This document shows, piece by piece, positions 11,451 through 22,396 of a stretch of DNA of 64,000 bases; the stretch's first letter is position 1, and each line of letters starts with the position of its first letter. This DNA comes from Rosa chinensis (lineage: Eukaryota > Streptophyta > Magnoliopsida > Rosales > Rosaceae), in the NCBI RefSeq assembly GCF_002994745.2, contig NC_037090.1, forward strand, positions 30,734,501-30,798,500, in the 5' to 3' direction. The notes below the pieces were generated by a model, which saw only the letters and a program-made list of their open reading frames with translations, ran no database searches and was not told the DNA's origin. A program made the translations under genes and the position numbers.

Positions 11451-12315
11451 TTAGAGCAAATGCACACAACTGTCAAGACCATGCATGTCTTGCCTCTTAA
11501 TTTAGAAATTATTCTATGCACCGACGGTGCAAGTAACCCAACACTTATAAAACAATCTCAACCCTTGATAATTATTATCAACCTTATTTTTAAAAAACAA
11601 AAGGTTTATTTAATGCAATCTAACCATCCATTCATGTTGGTGCAAGTGCAAGTCGGTGCTCTGAATCATTTCCCTCTTAATCAGCCATTCATGTACCGCA
11701 TGGCTTATTGCCCGATTAAAAGCCTGGTCGACCAAGCCCACCGGCAGCTTTTGCCTCTTGATCAGCTCAACCAATCCAGTGGGGCCTACGTAATTAAAGC
11801 AAATGAAACACTTTGTTTTATCTACTAATTTTTCTCTTCCCACTTTTGACCTTGCTACTTCGTAACTCTTTTTTGCTCGTCTTCCGCTTCTCTGTAAAGA
11901 CAATTTGGAACATTGAAAAACCCTTTTTATAATCATACACCTTTAAAAGGTTATTGAGAAATAGAGCAATTATCTTTGCATCTGTATCACGAATTCAATC
12001 TACAGGATACAAAATTTTGAATCTACAAATTTTCATTCATTTACCGGTGAAGTGGAAAGTAGAATAAACTATTGTTACAAGAAAAGGATAGGAAGAAATG
12101 AAGAATGCAAAAACAGAGAAGATGAGGAAGAAGAAAGAGAAGCAGAAGCAAGCGCAAAATTGAGAAGAAAAAATTTACCCTACAGAAGATGATTGAGAAA
12201 TAGAAGTCTTGCCTTTTAGAGGCGAAAAAAAAAAAAATGAAAAGCAAAGGCAAAATCAATGAATAGTGCATAATTAGGAGGCAATTGCCTTTGCCATGCG
12301 TTACATTTGCTCTTA
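11451..12315. mobile_element. PIF/Harbinger-type MITE with TTA TSD
   Basis: Flanked by TTA at 11451-11453 and 12313-12315. The left end GAGCAAATGCACAC and the right end, reverse-complemented, GAGCAAATGTAACGCATGG share a GAGCAAATG TIR, followed on both sides by CATG.. and TTGCC blocks. A 3-bp TTA TSD with short TIRs is typical of PIF/Harbinger. Interior of 859 bp without transposase; the ORFs at 11460-11828 and 11610-11936 are unrecognised. Confidence 0.6.
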
Positions 12316-12527
12316 AGTCTTAACAACTATAGTTTTATTGCCTTGTCAGAGAGTGACAAAATTGCATCTTCCTTTTCTCTTTTTTTTTTTTTTTCTTGGA
12401 ACAACGACATAATTGTATATATCAAGATAACTTATATTCATACTGCAATGCACAGTTGGAGCATTTCACATGTGCCGAAGAGGTTTATCTTGAGTCTAGG
12501 AAGTCTTTGGGTTCCCCTTGACAAAGT

Positions 12528-12574
<47 letters not shown>

Positions 12575-13033
12575 TACTTCTAAAATTATCATTTGAACCT
12601 CTTTACTTATTAATCCTCTAACATGCTTTTCAAAATACCCAATATGCTAAATACACATCTTTTATTTTTCCAAAAATATATTTAGTGCAAAAATAATTAA
12701 AAAAAAAAATTCCGCTCAATCTCCATCCCTATATAGGCTCGTAAACGCAAGTCCTTGAAGTCACTACTCAACTAGCACATAGTGTTTATTAGAATTTTAT
12801 AAGTTTGTAACGACAATTTTATATTAAAATAAATATGTAATTTAGTAATTTAAAAAATTGAGAAATCAAATGAGAATATTTAGAGGCCCTAATAAAAAAC
12901 TTTTATACATTTACTGGTCCCTATAATAATAATTTAAAAAAGAGAAATCCTTTTCCCCATAGAAATATATATGTTGGTAAAGGCGGTTTCCCAGCCCTGG
13001 TAGATTTAGGATTTTAGGGTTCATCCAGATTCC
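12316..13033. other. Intergenic region upstream of the RING gene
   Basis: AT-rich, with poly(T) at 12380-12394 and a (TA)n microsatellite at about 12541-12571. No gene seen. Confidence 0.6.
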
Positions 13034-13041
13034 TATATAAA
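13034..13041 (+). promoter_or_regulatory. TATA-box-like TATATAAA close to the RING gene ATG
   Basis: TATATAAA lies only 8 bp before the first ATG (13049). A transcript starting 25-35 bp downstream would omit that ATG, and the next in-frame ATG is at 13088 (Met14). Confidence 0.4.
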
Positions 13042-13048
13042 TCACCTT

Positions 13049-13870
13049 ATGGCCGCCGCTGACCAAGAATCCAGTGTTGAAGCAAGGATGAACAGCATCA
13101 CCGAAACACGACAGTTTGCAGTCCAAGTTCATCACAATAGAGCAAACTACTACCGCAGCAGTTCCGGCGTGGACATACTTCCGATCAGATTCAAATGGGC
13201 CAAGGTAACTGTAAACTACAATCCAAGTATCCAAGGTTATGATTGTGAACCTCCAGATATTTTATCCAGACGTACTCTTAAGCTGCGGTTCTCGAGGGAG
13301 AGGGCGAGTGGGAGTGCAAAGATAACGGAGAGGAGGTTGGCCAAGTACAGAAGGGTCATAGCTAGGTCTCCGACGGAAATGGACAAGTTACAGATGAAGC
13401 TGGCTAGGTTTCTGCGCAGCCCTGTGGGTATTCCCGAAGATAAGCACCCGTTTATTATTGTACATATATTGGATATGATTGAATTAGCCGACCCAGATAA
13501 AATTATCGATGTACACTTGATGGACGTAACTGTTAGAGCTACGGGGGAATTCGCGCACTTAAACGTGGAAGACAATTACTACAGGCTCACGCTTATTCCG
13601 GCATCCGAAGCATTCATTCAAGGTTTGCAGCAAGTGAGACTCGTTGAGCATGACAGTTTGGAAATGCTTGGTCTGGAGACATCGTGCGCTGTTTGTCTGG
13701 ATGCCTTTGCGGACACAAAAGAGATCACCATCGCTCGCTTGCCCTGCTTACATTATTATCATCATCATTGCATTGTCGAGTGGCTCAGGATCAATCACGT
13801 CTGCCCCATTTGCCGGCACCCTAATGCCCCGATTAGATGCCCGGGGTCATCAAGGCAGGGAAGCCAGTAG
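13049..13870 (+). CDS. RING-H2 zinc-finger protein, probable E3 ubiquitin ligase (273 aa, intronless)
   Basis: A single open frame of 273 codons. The C-terminus carries a canonical RING-H2 finger: C213-x2-C216, C233-x-H235, H238-x2-C241 and C252-x2-C255, with LPCLHYYH and CPICRHP cores. RING-H2 domains bind an E2 and help transfer ubiquitin to substrates. The first ~200 residues are basic in the middle (about 72-105, RRTLKLRFSRER) and contain no recognised domain, signal peptide or clear membrane segment, so the protein is probably soluble. Intronless RING-H2 genes are common in plants. The first ATG gives this model; the TATA position makes Met14 at 13088 an alternative. It is intact and surrounded by transposons. 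The substrate is unknown. Confidence 0.85.
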   Translation: MAAADQESSVEARMNSITETRQFAVQVHHNRANYYRSSSGVDILPIRFKWAKVTVNYNPSIQGYDCEPPDILSRRTLKLRFSRERASGSAKITERRLAKYRRVIARSPTEMDKLQMKLARFLRSPVGIPEDKHPFIIVHILDMIELADPDKIIDVHLMDVTVRATGEFAHLNVEDNYYRLTLIPASEAFIQGLQQVRLVEHDSLEMLGLETSCAVCLDAFADTKEITIARLPCLHYYHHHCIVEWLRINHVCPICRHPNAPIRCPGSSRQGSQ

Positions 13871-14029
13871 CCTCTCTCCTCCTTGAATTTAATTCTATGT
13901 TTTTGTTTTTCCTATCATCCATCTTTTTGTACAATCATATCTATCTTGAAAATTATGTTTTAGATTTCAGACTATTATAACAAATTACAATCTATATTAC
14001 ATCCTGTTTAATCTTCCCATATATTGTTC

Positions 14030-14035
14030 AATAAA
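14030..14035 (+). terminator. Candidate poly(A) signal AATAAA of the RING gene
   Basis: AATAAA 160 bp after the stop codon, followed by an AACAAC repeat. A plausible 3' end signal. Confidence 0.4.
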
Positions 14036-14399
14036 AAGAACAACAACAACAACAACCAAAAAAGACGTAATTTCTCATTGTGTTGGTGCAGGGCCAGAAG
14101 AATCAGTATGTTATTGAGTGACACAGAAATTTGCCTTGCCTGAGAAACAAAGGCCTTATTTCCTCCCATATATAATGCTCCGCAGCTAGCTGCTGCGACA
14201 GACTATTCATTTGAAACTGGGAGAGGATATGAGAACGGTGCTTAAACCTCTTACAGACTATTCATATGAAACTTTGCACTCCTCCATGATACTTCTGTAA
14301 TTGAGGAAGTGGACGATCTAATGGAGCATGTTAAAGTACCCGTGGACTGAAACAGCTGCTCCTTGAACTTCGCTTTATGTGGGTCTTGTTTCATCTTTT

Positions 14400-17300
14400 G
14401 CTGTAAAAATTACGAACTGTCAGTTTTGCTCAGGAACTCCTCAGTATCTGCCAAAACTGTAGTGTACTTCGGTTCTGGGGCCAAGAATATCTAACCAAAT
14501 TTACAAGTACCTTAATAATGCTCGAACTAACAGTGTCAAGTTCATAAAGATGGACAGATCTCTGTATACTGCACAACAAGTAATACTGAAAAAATAAAAA
14601 GAAAACAGACCTTATTCCACTAGGAGTATGGTATGTAAAAGAAATGTTCAGCACTCAAATAAAAATAAGCTTGAGCTATTACCTTGAGCAGCAATTCATT
14701 TGGTTCAGTACCCAGCTTAGACAATAGAATGAAACACACGCATTTCCTGCTTCGCAGAATGACAAATTAACTGCAGCAATCTGCATAGGTGAGAATAGCA
14801 ATGTGTCAACATTAGTTTGTCAATGAGAGGATAACATAGAGCTCAATATCAACGGAACCAAACAGCTCAATATCAATCAAAAGAAAGAACCTTGACATAC
14901 AAATAGGCATGACAGCTGATATCCAACAAGAAATCATCAACAAATAGACATGCTGTGTATGTGCAAGGCTAGAATAAATTAATTTTGGTCCTGAAGACTG
15001 AACGAGTCCAATTACATCAATCAATGAATGTATTGGCATCACAATAACCAATAATATGTAGCAGGCATAGTCACTAGTTCCTATTAATCTCTATGAATCT
15101 CAATAACAAAGCACCAGCATTGTCAACCTGTTTCAAAATCACAACCATTTAAACTTCTATAATAATTGATGGGATTGGGGGTTTGGGGGAACATTATATA
15201 GATAACTTGTTTGAATAGAACAAAGCTGAAATACACAGCAGTTAAAAAGAAAAACTAGCACTTTACTTTGCAATCTCCACTTCTCACATGCCTACCAAAG
15301 AAATGAAAGAAGATAAAATCCAGTACACAGAACTACTTGGTCTTTACAAGCTTAAATATACCTAGATAAATCAGGCTTTGCTTTAAAGTATTCAACTAAC
15401 TTTCCTTTTTCTGTTGCCGGACTTGTGCAGAAGCTGGTTCTACAAATCCTTTTCTGTCAACTTATATACACACAGGACATAAATTAGATAAGCTCCAATT
15501 GTTGATTGCATCAGTAATTTAGCACTAAGTTCCAGAAGGTATAATTTTTGTTGTTACACGCTATATGACAGTTTGGAAGGTTGCAGCAGAGAAACGCAAT
15601 TTAATAAATCTTTGGAAGAAGCACCCAGAATACCAAATGAAAGATCATAGAATAATAGAAGCACATAGAGTAATCTGATCAACCAGAATAATGAACGATG
15701 GAGTACAGATCAATGGGATAACTCTACTAGTAAAAACCTGCCAAGAAGGTTTTACCACAAAAGTAAATTAGCAAATCCATGTTTGATAAATTTCACACCA
15801 ACCTTACAGTTTCCAGGGTAATGGAGCTGATAACATCCGTGTAAGTGCTACTGCAAGAAAAAAACAAAGCTTATTCAGTCTCTTTCATCACTAAATAACA
15901 AAACCACTTAACTATTCAGAAGAGATAAGAAAAAGATATTCAAAAAGATTAGTCACAGAGCACCTAAGAAAACCTACAAACTACATTATCAATCCAGCCT
16001 AGTCCTCAATAACCTGTGAAACGACAATTTAATAAAGTTGTCCACCGTTTTGCGTGGACCAGAAAATGACAAGCTTTACTGTCAGAGACATTAGATACAG
16101 AAGTGAACTTCATGAATATGACTTTAAGCCCAACAAATATTGCCTTTAATAAAGTGAAAAGAAGGCTATCAATCAGAAATCCCATTCACAATTTCAAATG
16201 GTGAGGCTATGATTGACAACCACTGACTTATGACATGGTGAGAACAGTTAAGATACCAAATACTTGAACTAATTACAAATTGGAAATGCCATATGCATTA
16301 GTTAAAAATGATATCTATTTTTACTTCTTTTGCATCCTACTAAAACCTTTGTAGAATTCCAAGAAATTTTTCCAAAGCCAGCTAAGGATACATAATCTTA
16401 CTTTAATAGAAAATAAGATGAAACTAGAACAGGACAGATCAAACCTGTAAGATGGAAAATTGATTAATCCAGAAATTGTGCAGAAAGTATGTAAGGTACT
16501 TGTGCAAGTTGATATTCGTACTTGAGCATAAAGTCCAGACTCCAGACTACCAGTAGTTGTGGATTCAAACTCTAGCAATTCAATTAATCCTTGCCATTGC
16601 TGTGTAAAAAGAATAGAATTAAGTTCACAAATGAAATTGATTTTTCAAAAACACCAATGCTTCAGCCTTCATGTTTGCACACACAAATAACAGTTACCTT
16701 GAAACTCACTTCAGAGAATGACATTCCAACAGAATCAAACAAATGCTGAGTAATCCTGCTAAGACGAAGTTCATCTCAGCTGTGCTGAACCAGAGAACTC
16801 CAGAACCTTTCCTATCATGCTTCCAATGGTACACTCCGGGAATCTAAAAGCTGAAAAAGTTTTAACCGGCATACCCACATGTACTCAACCTTTATTCATA
16901 ACAAACTAATAGGTAAATTGAAATTACAAATCTAACCAGACTTTACATATAATTTACAAAATAGAAAAAGAAAAAAGAAAAAGAAATCGAAGTCCACGAA
17001 GTTGAGGTTTGCCATACATCGTGAAGTTTGACTGAAAATCACCAAGAAAATTCTAGTGTGTGCTGCAGCCTGAAGGCTAAGGATGTCCCGCAGTTCTTAA
17101 AAAACTGAATGCTGATATAGATTAGTGGGCCATTAAGTCTGGGACCTGCATATTTATATTCAAAAGAACTGTACTTTATCCTGAATATAATTTCATCTCT
17201 GAAGAACATTAGTTTAGGCTTTTGACAGGATTGATGAATATTACCGTGAACCAAGTATCAGCCTAAATCATGCAAACCTGAGATTTCATGTACAACTAAA

Positions 17301-20300
17301 ACCTTTATAAATTTCTTGTATCATGCAAGTGCTGAGTTTTCTTGCAGAGTACAAAGAAACATAAAACAGAGTGGATATCCAACTCACCTATGTTCATAAT
17401 TTTGAACACAGTATCAAGTTCATAAAAATGACAAATCTCTATTTTCTGAATGAAGATCACAACAACAATATTTTGTCCATCACTAACAATTATAATGAAA
17501 AACAAACCATACTAAGTTCAGGGAAGAGTGGACATCTGTAATGGTAAATAAGAATAAACTTTGGAACTATAATGTATTACCTTAAGCAGCATTACATTAT
17601 GTTCAATAGGCAGCTTATACAATAAAATTTCTAACAAACACATTCCCTGATTTATGGACGATGAGAAATTGGAGCAAGCTGCAAAAATGAGAGCATCAAT
17701 CTGTCAACATATTGAGTGTCTGCACTATGAGGTTTATTAATGACCAAAGGAACAAAGAGCTCAAGACAAACAGAACAGATAGCATTTGGAAGAGAATATT
17801 GATAGGCATGCCAGCTAATAACCAAAAGTTTTAGGCGGTGTCAGCTAATAGAAACAAAAGTTGTACATTTGAATAGCACACTATCACCATGCCTTTTCAG
17901 ATAAAATACAAATTATTAATAGCCTATGTATTGCCATAGGACAATTTAAGTTCAAGTTGTCTCTATGGCAGTCTAAATTCATAAACTCTATATGCTAAAT
18001 CATCAACAAAATTTTTGGCAGAAGATCATGAACCAATTGCTATAGTATTCGTAACAAGAACAATCTACAACTAACTTTTTTTCTTGGATATATGGGGACC
18101 CAAAGGGCCCAAAAGAAAAAACTACATATGAGAGACTACGGTCCTAAACTTAGGACTTTCACAAAAGTCGTCAAGAAGGAGATTGATAACTTGCTGAGGA
18201 GGTTGCTCCATGAAATGCACACCCAAATCCTCAGTAAGGCTACACTTGGATAGCATGTCAGCAACCATGTTAATTTCTCGGAAAACATGCTTCACTTCAC
18301 AGCTCACAAACTTCTGCATCAAGTACTGGAAACTATTTATAATGGATTTCAAAGGATGCAGTTCATCCACTTCTTGATTCACTAAAGTGACAAGTATATC
18401 AGAGTCACTTTCAATAATGATCTTTTGGCAATGAGCAATGACAGACATTCTAAGCCCCAATAACAAACCCCAGGCCTCAGCTTGAATAACACTGCCACAA
18501 CCTAAATTAGCAGTGAACCCAGAAATCCAAGATTCAGAAGAATCCCTGAGAACCCCACCAGCACCAATCTTTCCACTCCGCTCTTTTGCGCCATCAATAT
18601 TCAGCTTGCACCAGTTCAGAGGAGGCATGGTCCAATGCAGCATAATAGTAGTCTCTTGGCCAAGAATTAAATTCTTTGAGGTGGTTGAGCTCCACTCCTT
18701 AGTAGCGTCAATGATCAGATTGCTGGGATTAATTGGATAATGAAACTCCTCATCGAAAATAATCTTATTCCTCCACTTCCAGATGTACCAGCAAGCAAAA
18801 AGAAAGACAATACACCAATTTAACTCTCCATAACAAGTTCTCTTGCATCGAATATTTGCTGCCAACCAGCTCATCCAATCCAGATGCATAGCTCTAGTAA
18901 TGGTATCCAAACAAATGATCCTATTCCATATAGAGGAGGCATGAGAACAATCTCTTAACAAGTGCATAATAGTTTCAGGAGCGTTATGGCAAAGAGGGCA
19001 AGAAGAGTCAGAGGACATTCTTCTCTTGACTCTTTCCACATTCGTTAGCAATTTTCCATGACATATAAGCCAGGAAAAAGATTTCAGCTTGGGAGGAATA
19101 GCCATTTTCCAAATAAAAGCCCAATTAAAGGGAGTATAATTCTCATCTTGAAGTAAAGTAAGGTATGCAGATTTAACTGAGAACTTACCAGTCAAAGTAG
19201 CACCCCATATGAGCTTATCAGAACCACAACCAGCATATCCAGCAGGGATCTTCACAATGTTTTGGCACCGATCTTAATAAATCCATGTTCCAGCCATGCT
19301 CATTCCAGAAATCCTTTACTTTAGCTTGAAAATTAGTGATACTAGAAGGAGCAAAAGTAAGGGTTAAGGGTTTTCCATGAAACCATGTATCAGTCCAAAA
19401 ATTAACTGAGCTTCCATCACCAATTCTCCATGTTAGACCTTTCTGCAATAATTTGGAACCAAATATTACCCCACGCCAAGTGCTAGAACACCTAGTAGCG
19501 CAAGAATACTGAGGATGGAGAACGTCGACCTGCTTGACATATTTATGATGGAGAAAATCGCTCCACAATCTACAACTAACTTTGCACTCACTAGCCATGT
19601 TGAAGACTTTCTCCTTGACCGCTACGAGCAGTCAATAACTTAATGCATGGGCAACCATGCTGTTGAAAGAAATTAATAAAGTTACATCGCTATGAAATTC
19701 AAAAACAAAGAAGCACAATCAAGCTGGTTTGTTTCAAACTCACAGGACGTTTAAACTTTTATAATAATGGTTGGGATTGGGGAAGATGGGAAATGAGGAT
19801 TTAAAGCGGGAGGGTACATGCAGTTTAAAAGAGAACTCAGTAGCTCACCAAGGTCCAAATGTTCTCAAGCTTTCCGCCAAGACAAGTAGACAATCTGTAC
19901 AATTTCCAGAAACCTGAAAGAGTTCAGTTGAAGAGAAATGAGGAAAAATACATAAATATTTTCACAATTAACGTCTAATCCACACTCTTCACCTTAATTT
20001 TTTCCGCAATGATTCCAAGAGTAATTGGTATCTGGGCAGCCAAAATTGGTCTTAGCTGCATGATTTCTGGACTAGGTTACATATTCTTTTGAGAGACTGA
20101 TTTCAAAAGAAGATATAGTTGCTTACTTCCAAGGGCCAGCTGTAATGTATTAAAAGAGATGATGAGCACACAAATTTGAATTTTCTACATCCAAAAGACT
20201 CAAAAGAACACATATTTTACGACATCTTAATGAGGTACCGTTGTCAATGGCCTGAAATATAGCAAGTGCAACATTTCTGTGATGAAAACTTCCATAACAT

Positions 20301-20520
20301 TAGGGGTAGAGACTAATTCTAGTGTGTCTGCCAAATGATACAGATTATATGCTTGAAACTGATGAGCATACAAAAGCTTCGGAACTCCAAATCTGATCAT
20401 GAATGATTGATCAGTTGTGTTTAGCACTTGCCAATAGAATGCCTTGTGTTGGTTGGTTGGCGCCCGCTCCTTGACTTGCGATTCCATTGTTACACTCTTG
20501 TGCAGTTTCACAGAATCTAG
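14400..20520 (-). pseudogene. Unidentified multi-exon minus-strand gene or gene remnant with internal duplication
   Basis: Several minus-strand stretches look like exons bounded by AG and GT: 19849-19913 (open, CLLVLAESLR), 17581-17678 (98 nt, open, ends LLYKLPIEHN then LLK), 16698-16843 (frame partly broken, ends ITQHLFDSVGMSF), about 16520-16599 (QWQGLIELLEF), 15808-15850 (STYTDVISS) and 14683-14780 (98 nt, ends LLSKLGTEPN then LLLK, but with an in-frame stop). An open stretch at 20227-20511 may be another. The peptides are Leu-rich and helical-looking; I do not recognise the family. Exons 14683-14780 and 17581-17678 are equal in length and homologous, so part of the gene is duplicated. The disrupted frames suggest a pseudogene, but splicing could not be verified. 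Confidence 0.35.
18060..19583 (-). mobile_element. 5'-truncated LINE (zf-RVT and RNase H end of ORF2) with 19-bp TSD
   Basis: The 19-mer ACAATCTACAACTAACTTT is repeated exactly at 18060-18078 and 19565-19583. The insert (18079-19564, minus strand) codes for the C-terminal part of a plant L1 ORF2: a zinc-binding reverse-transcriptase-associated region (FSWLICHGKLLTNVERVKRR, CPLCHNAPETIMHLLRDC) and an RNase H-like domain (LNIDGA, GVLRDS, QAEAWGLLLGL, ESDS). It lies in two frames split by a frameshift near 19.26 kb. ORF2 ends at TGA/TAG near 18122, followed by a short 3' UTR and an A-rich tail. The core reverse transcriptase and endonuclease are missing, so it cannot move. Confidence 0.9.
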
Positions 20521-20795
20521 TGCAATAAAATGCCTATCTACTCATGTCAAATTTCTGGATACACTAGGGAGCACACTGAACGAACTTAAGAGTCCAATGA
20601 AGCAGAAAGAGATATTACATTTGAATCAAATGGATACGTACAAATGAGGTTGGAGAATCAACTTAAGAGAGTAGAGCTACTGCCTGATGCACCATCCAAC
20701 TTAATTCAAATTTTGCCATCACATGGAACAAACCATTATCCTAATCGATTCAGTCATCCTGTCTTTCTCATTGAACAAAAGAAACAAAATTTGCA

Positions 20796-21030
20796 TATCT
20801 ATTCCTCAAGCTTCCATCTTTACTAGAAATTGGCCTCCAGATAAAAAAAGATGCAGCTTTTCCCGGACTTATCTAAACAAGCATAATTCCGAAAAAAGAC
20901 TAGAGATTTTTATCTATTCCTCATCACCAAGCTTCCATCTTTACTAGAAATTGGCCTCAAGATGAAAAAGGATGCAGCTTTTCCCCGACTTGTCTAAACA
21001 AGCATAATTCCGAAAAAAGACTAGAGATTT
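20796..21030. repeat. Direct tandem duplication, two units of about 115-120 bp
   Basis: Units 20796-20910 and 20911-21030 share TATCTATTCCTCA, AAGCTTCCATC, TTTACTAGAAATTGGCCTC, GATGCAGCTTTTCCC and GCATAATTCCGAAAAAAGAC with few differences. No gene function seen. Confidence 0.85.
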
Positions 21031-21382
21031 TCAAATGAAATGTTCGGAGTGAAACGAAATGGGTCACCTTGATGATTCGAGGAAAAGGCATCGGCAACCT
21101 CCAGTCTCTTCTTCAAGCTTTTTTTTTGGTCTGAAGTCTCTCTCCAGGCTTCGAATAATTTTGATCTTCTTCTGCCTAACAGTTTAAATCTACACTAGAC
21201 GGACAATAGAGACCCTCCAGTTTGCGTTACCGTTGCCTTTTCTAATTGGTTAAAGCCCGCCACATCAGCCTACCTTACAGTTCGGAAACACAAGGAAGCA
21301 GGATAGTATTGTAATTTCACACATAAACCTGTCCCTGACGATATTTATATATTGCTTGAATGTGAGGAAGTCCGTCATAACC

Positions 21383-21421
<39 letters not shown>
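21383..21421. repeat. (CT)n microsatellite
   Basis: A pure CT repeat of about 38 bp, followed by CT-rich DNA. It could be in the leader of a transcript reading towards the repeat-rich gene: an ATG at 21583 opens a short frame ending at a GTAAGT donor near 21675. This is not firmly linked to the downstream model. Confidence 0.7.
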
Positions 21422-21424
<3 letters not shown>

Positions 21425-22089
21425 CTCAAAACAGAACCAAAAAAAACAAAAACCCAACTCTTTCTCTCTCTTCCTCTGAGCCATCAATCATCTCAAACCA
21501 CCCCCTGATACAAATCTGCAAGCAGGATTGTATCTATACCAACAATTTTGTATCTTGAATACATATCACCACCCCCTCCAGTATGAAAATTTCTGTGACA
21601 AAAGATAGGATGGTTTGGAGTTCAAATCCTCTTTCAGTTTCAGATCGAAGACCTGGATTGCTTTTGTTGCCTTGTAAGTATTATTTCCCAGCATCTGCTT
21701 GCGGATTTGTTACAAAGTTTTAATCTTTTCATTAGTACCGATCTAATTGCTAACTGGGAATTCAATTTTTGGATGGTTACTTTCAGATCCAGATCTATAT
21801 CGGAGAAAAATCAAAATCAAAGACGGGGGCGGCGGGGCATGGGGGTGTCGTCATAAGCGGGTCAGTTTGGCAACGACCCATCTGGTTGTCCTCAGTTGCA
21901 AAGTCGCTCGGTTGCTAAGGTCCTCAGTTGCAAAGTCGCTTGGTTGCTAAGGTCCTCATTAGCAAATGTCCACAGTTTGCAAAAGGTCCTCAGTTGCAAA
22001 CCCCCAAGTCTCAATTGGGCGGTCAACTGTAATTCTTCTTATTGGGCTGAAGCAACCCCAACGACAAGGAAACAATTGGTCTCTGAAGC

Positions 22090-22312
22090 ATGTGTGATCC
22101 GGATTGGGCTTTGCCAGTAACATACCCACCATTTCAATCCCCAAACCCTATCTGTGATGAGAGTTGGGCTTTGCCAGTAACATACCCACCATTTCAATCC
22201 CCAAACCCTATCTTTGATGAGAATTGGGCTTTGCCGATAACATACTTACCATCCCAAACTCCAAATCCTATCTGCTGTGATGAGAGTTGGGCTTGCCCTT
22301 ACCCAAAGTCCC
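22090..22312 (+). repeat. 60-bp direct repeats just upstream of a TATA box
   Basis: A ~60-bp unit (GATGAGAGTTGGGCTTTGCC, AGTAACATACCCACCATTTC, AATCCCCAAACCCTATCTGT) occurs three to four times, progressively degraded towards the gene. It reads open as an 88-codon frame, but its position just before TATAAATA suggests promoter repeats. A separate short repeat (GTCCTCAGTTGCAAA) lies just upstream at 21.89-22.0 kb. Confidence 0.8.
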
Positions 22313-22326
22313 AAACCTCAGTCCCC

Positions 22327-22334
22327 TATAAATA
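22327..22334 (+). promoter_or_regulatory. TATA box TATAAATA of the repeat-rich gene
   Basis: TATAAATA within CCCCTATAAATATCC, 70 bp before the first ATG (22397). That leaves about 40 bp of leader, a normal plant arrangement. Confidence 0.6.
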
Positions 22335-22396
22335 TCCTCCAATCGTCTCACACTAGTTTCAGTCCCTCTCACACTTGAACAACGCAGTCCTCCACC

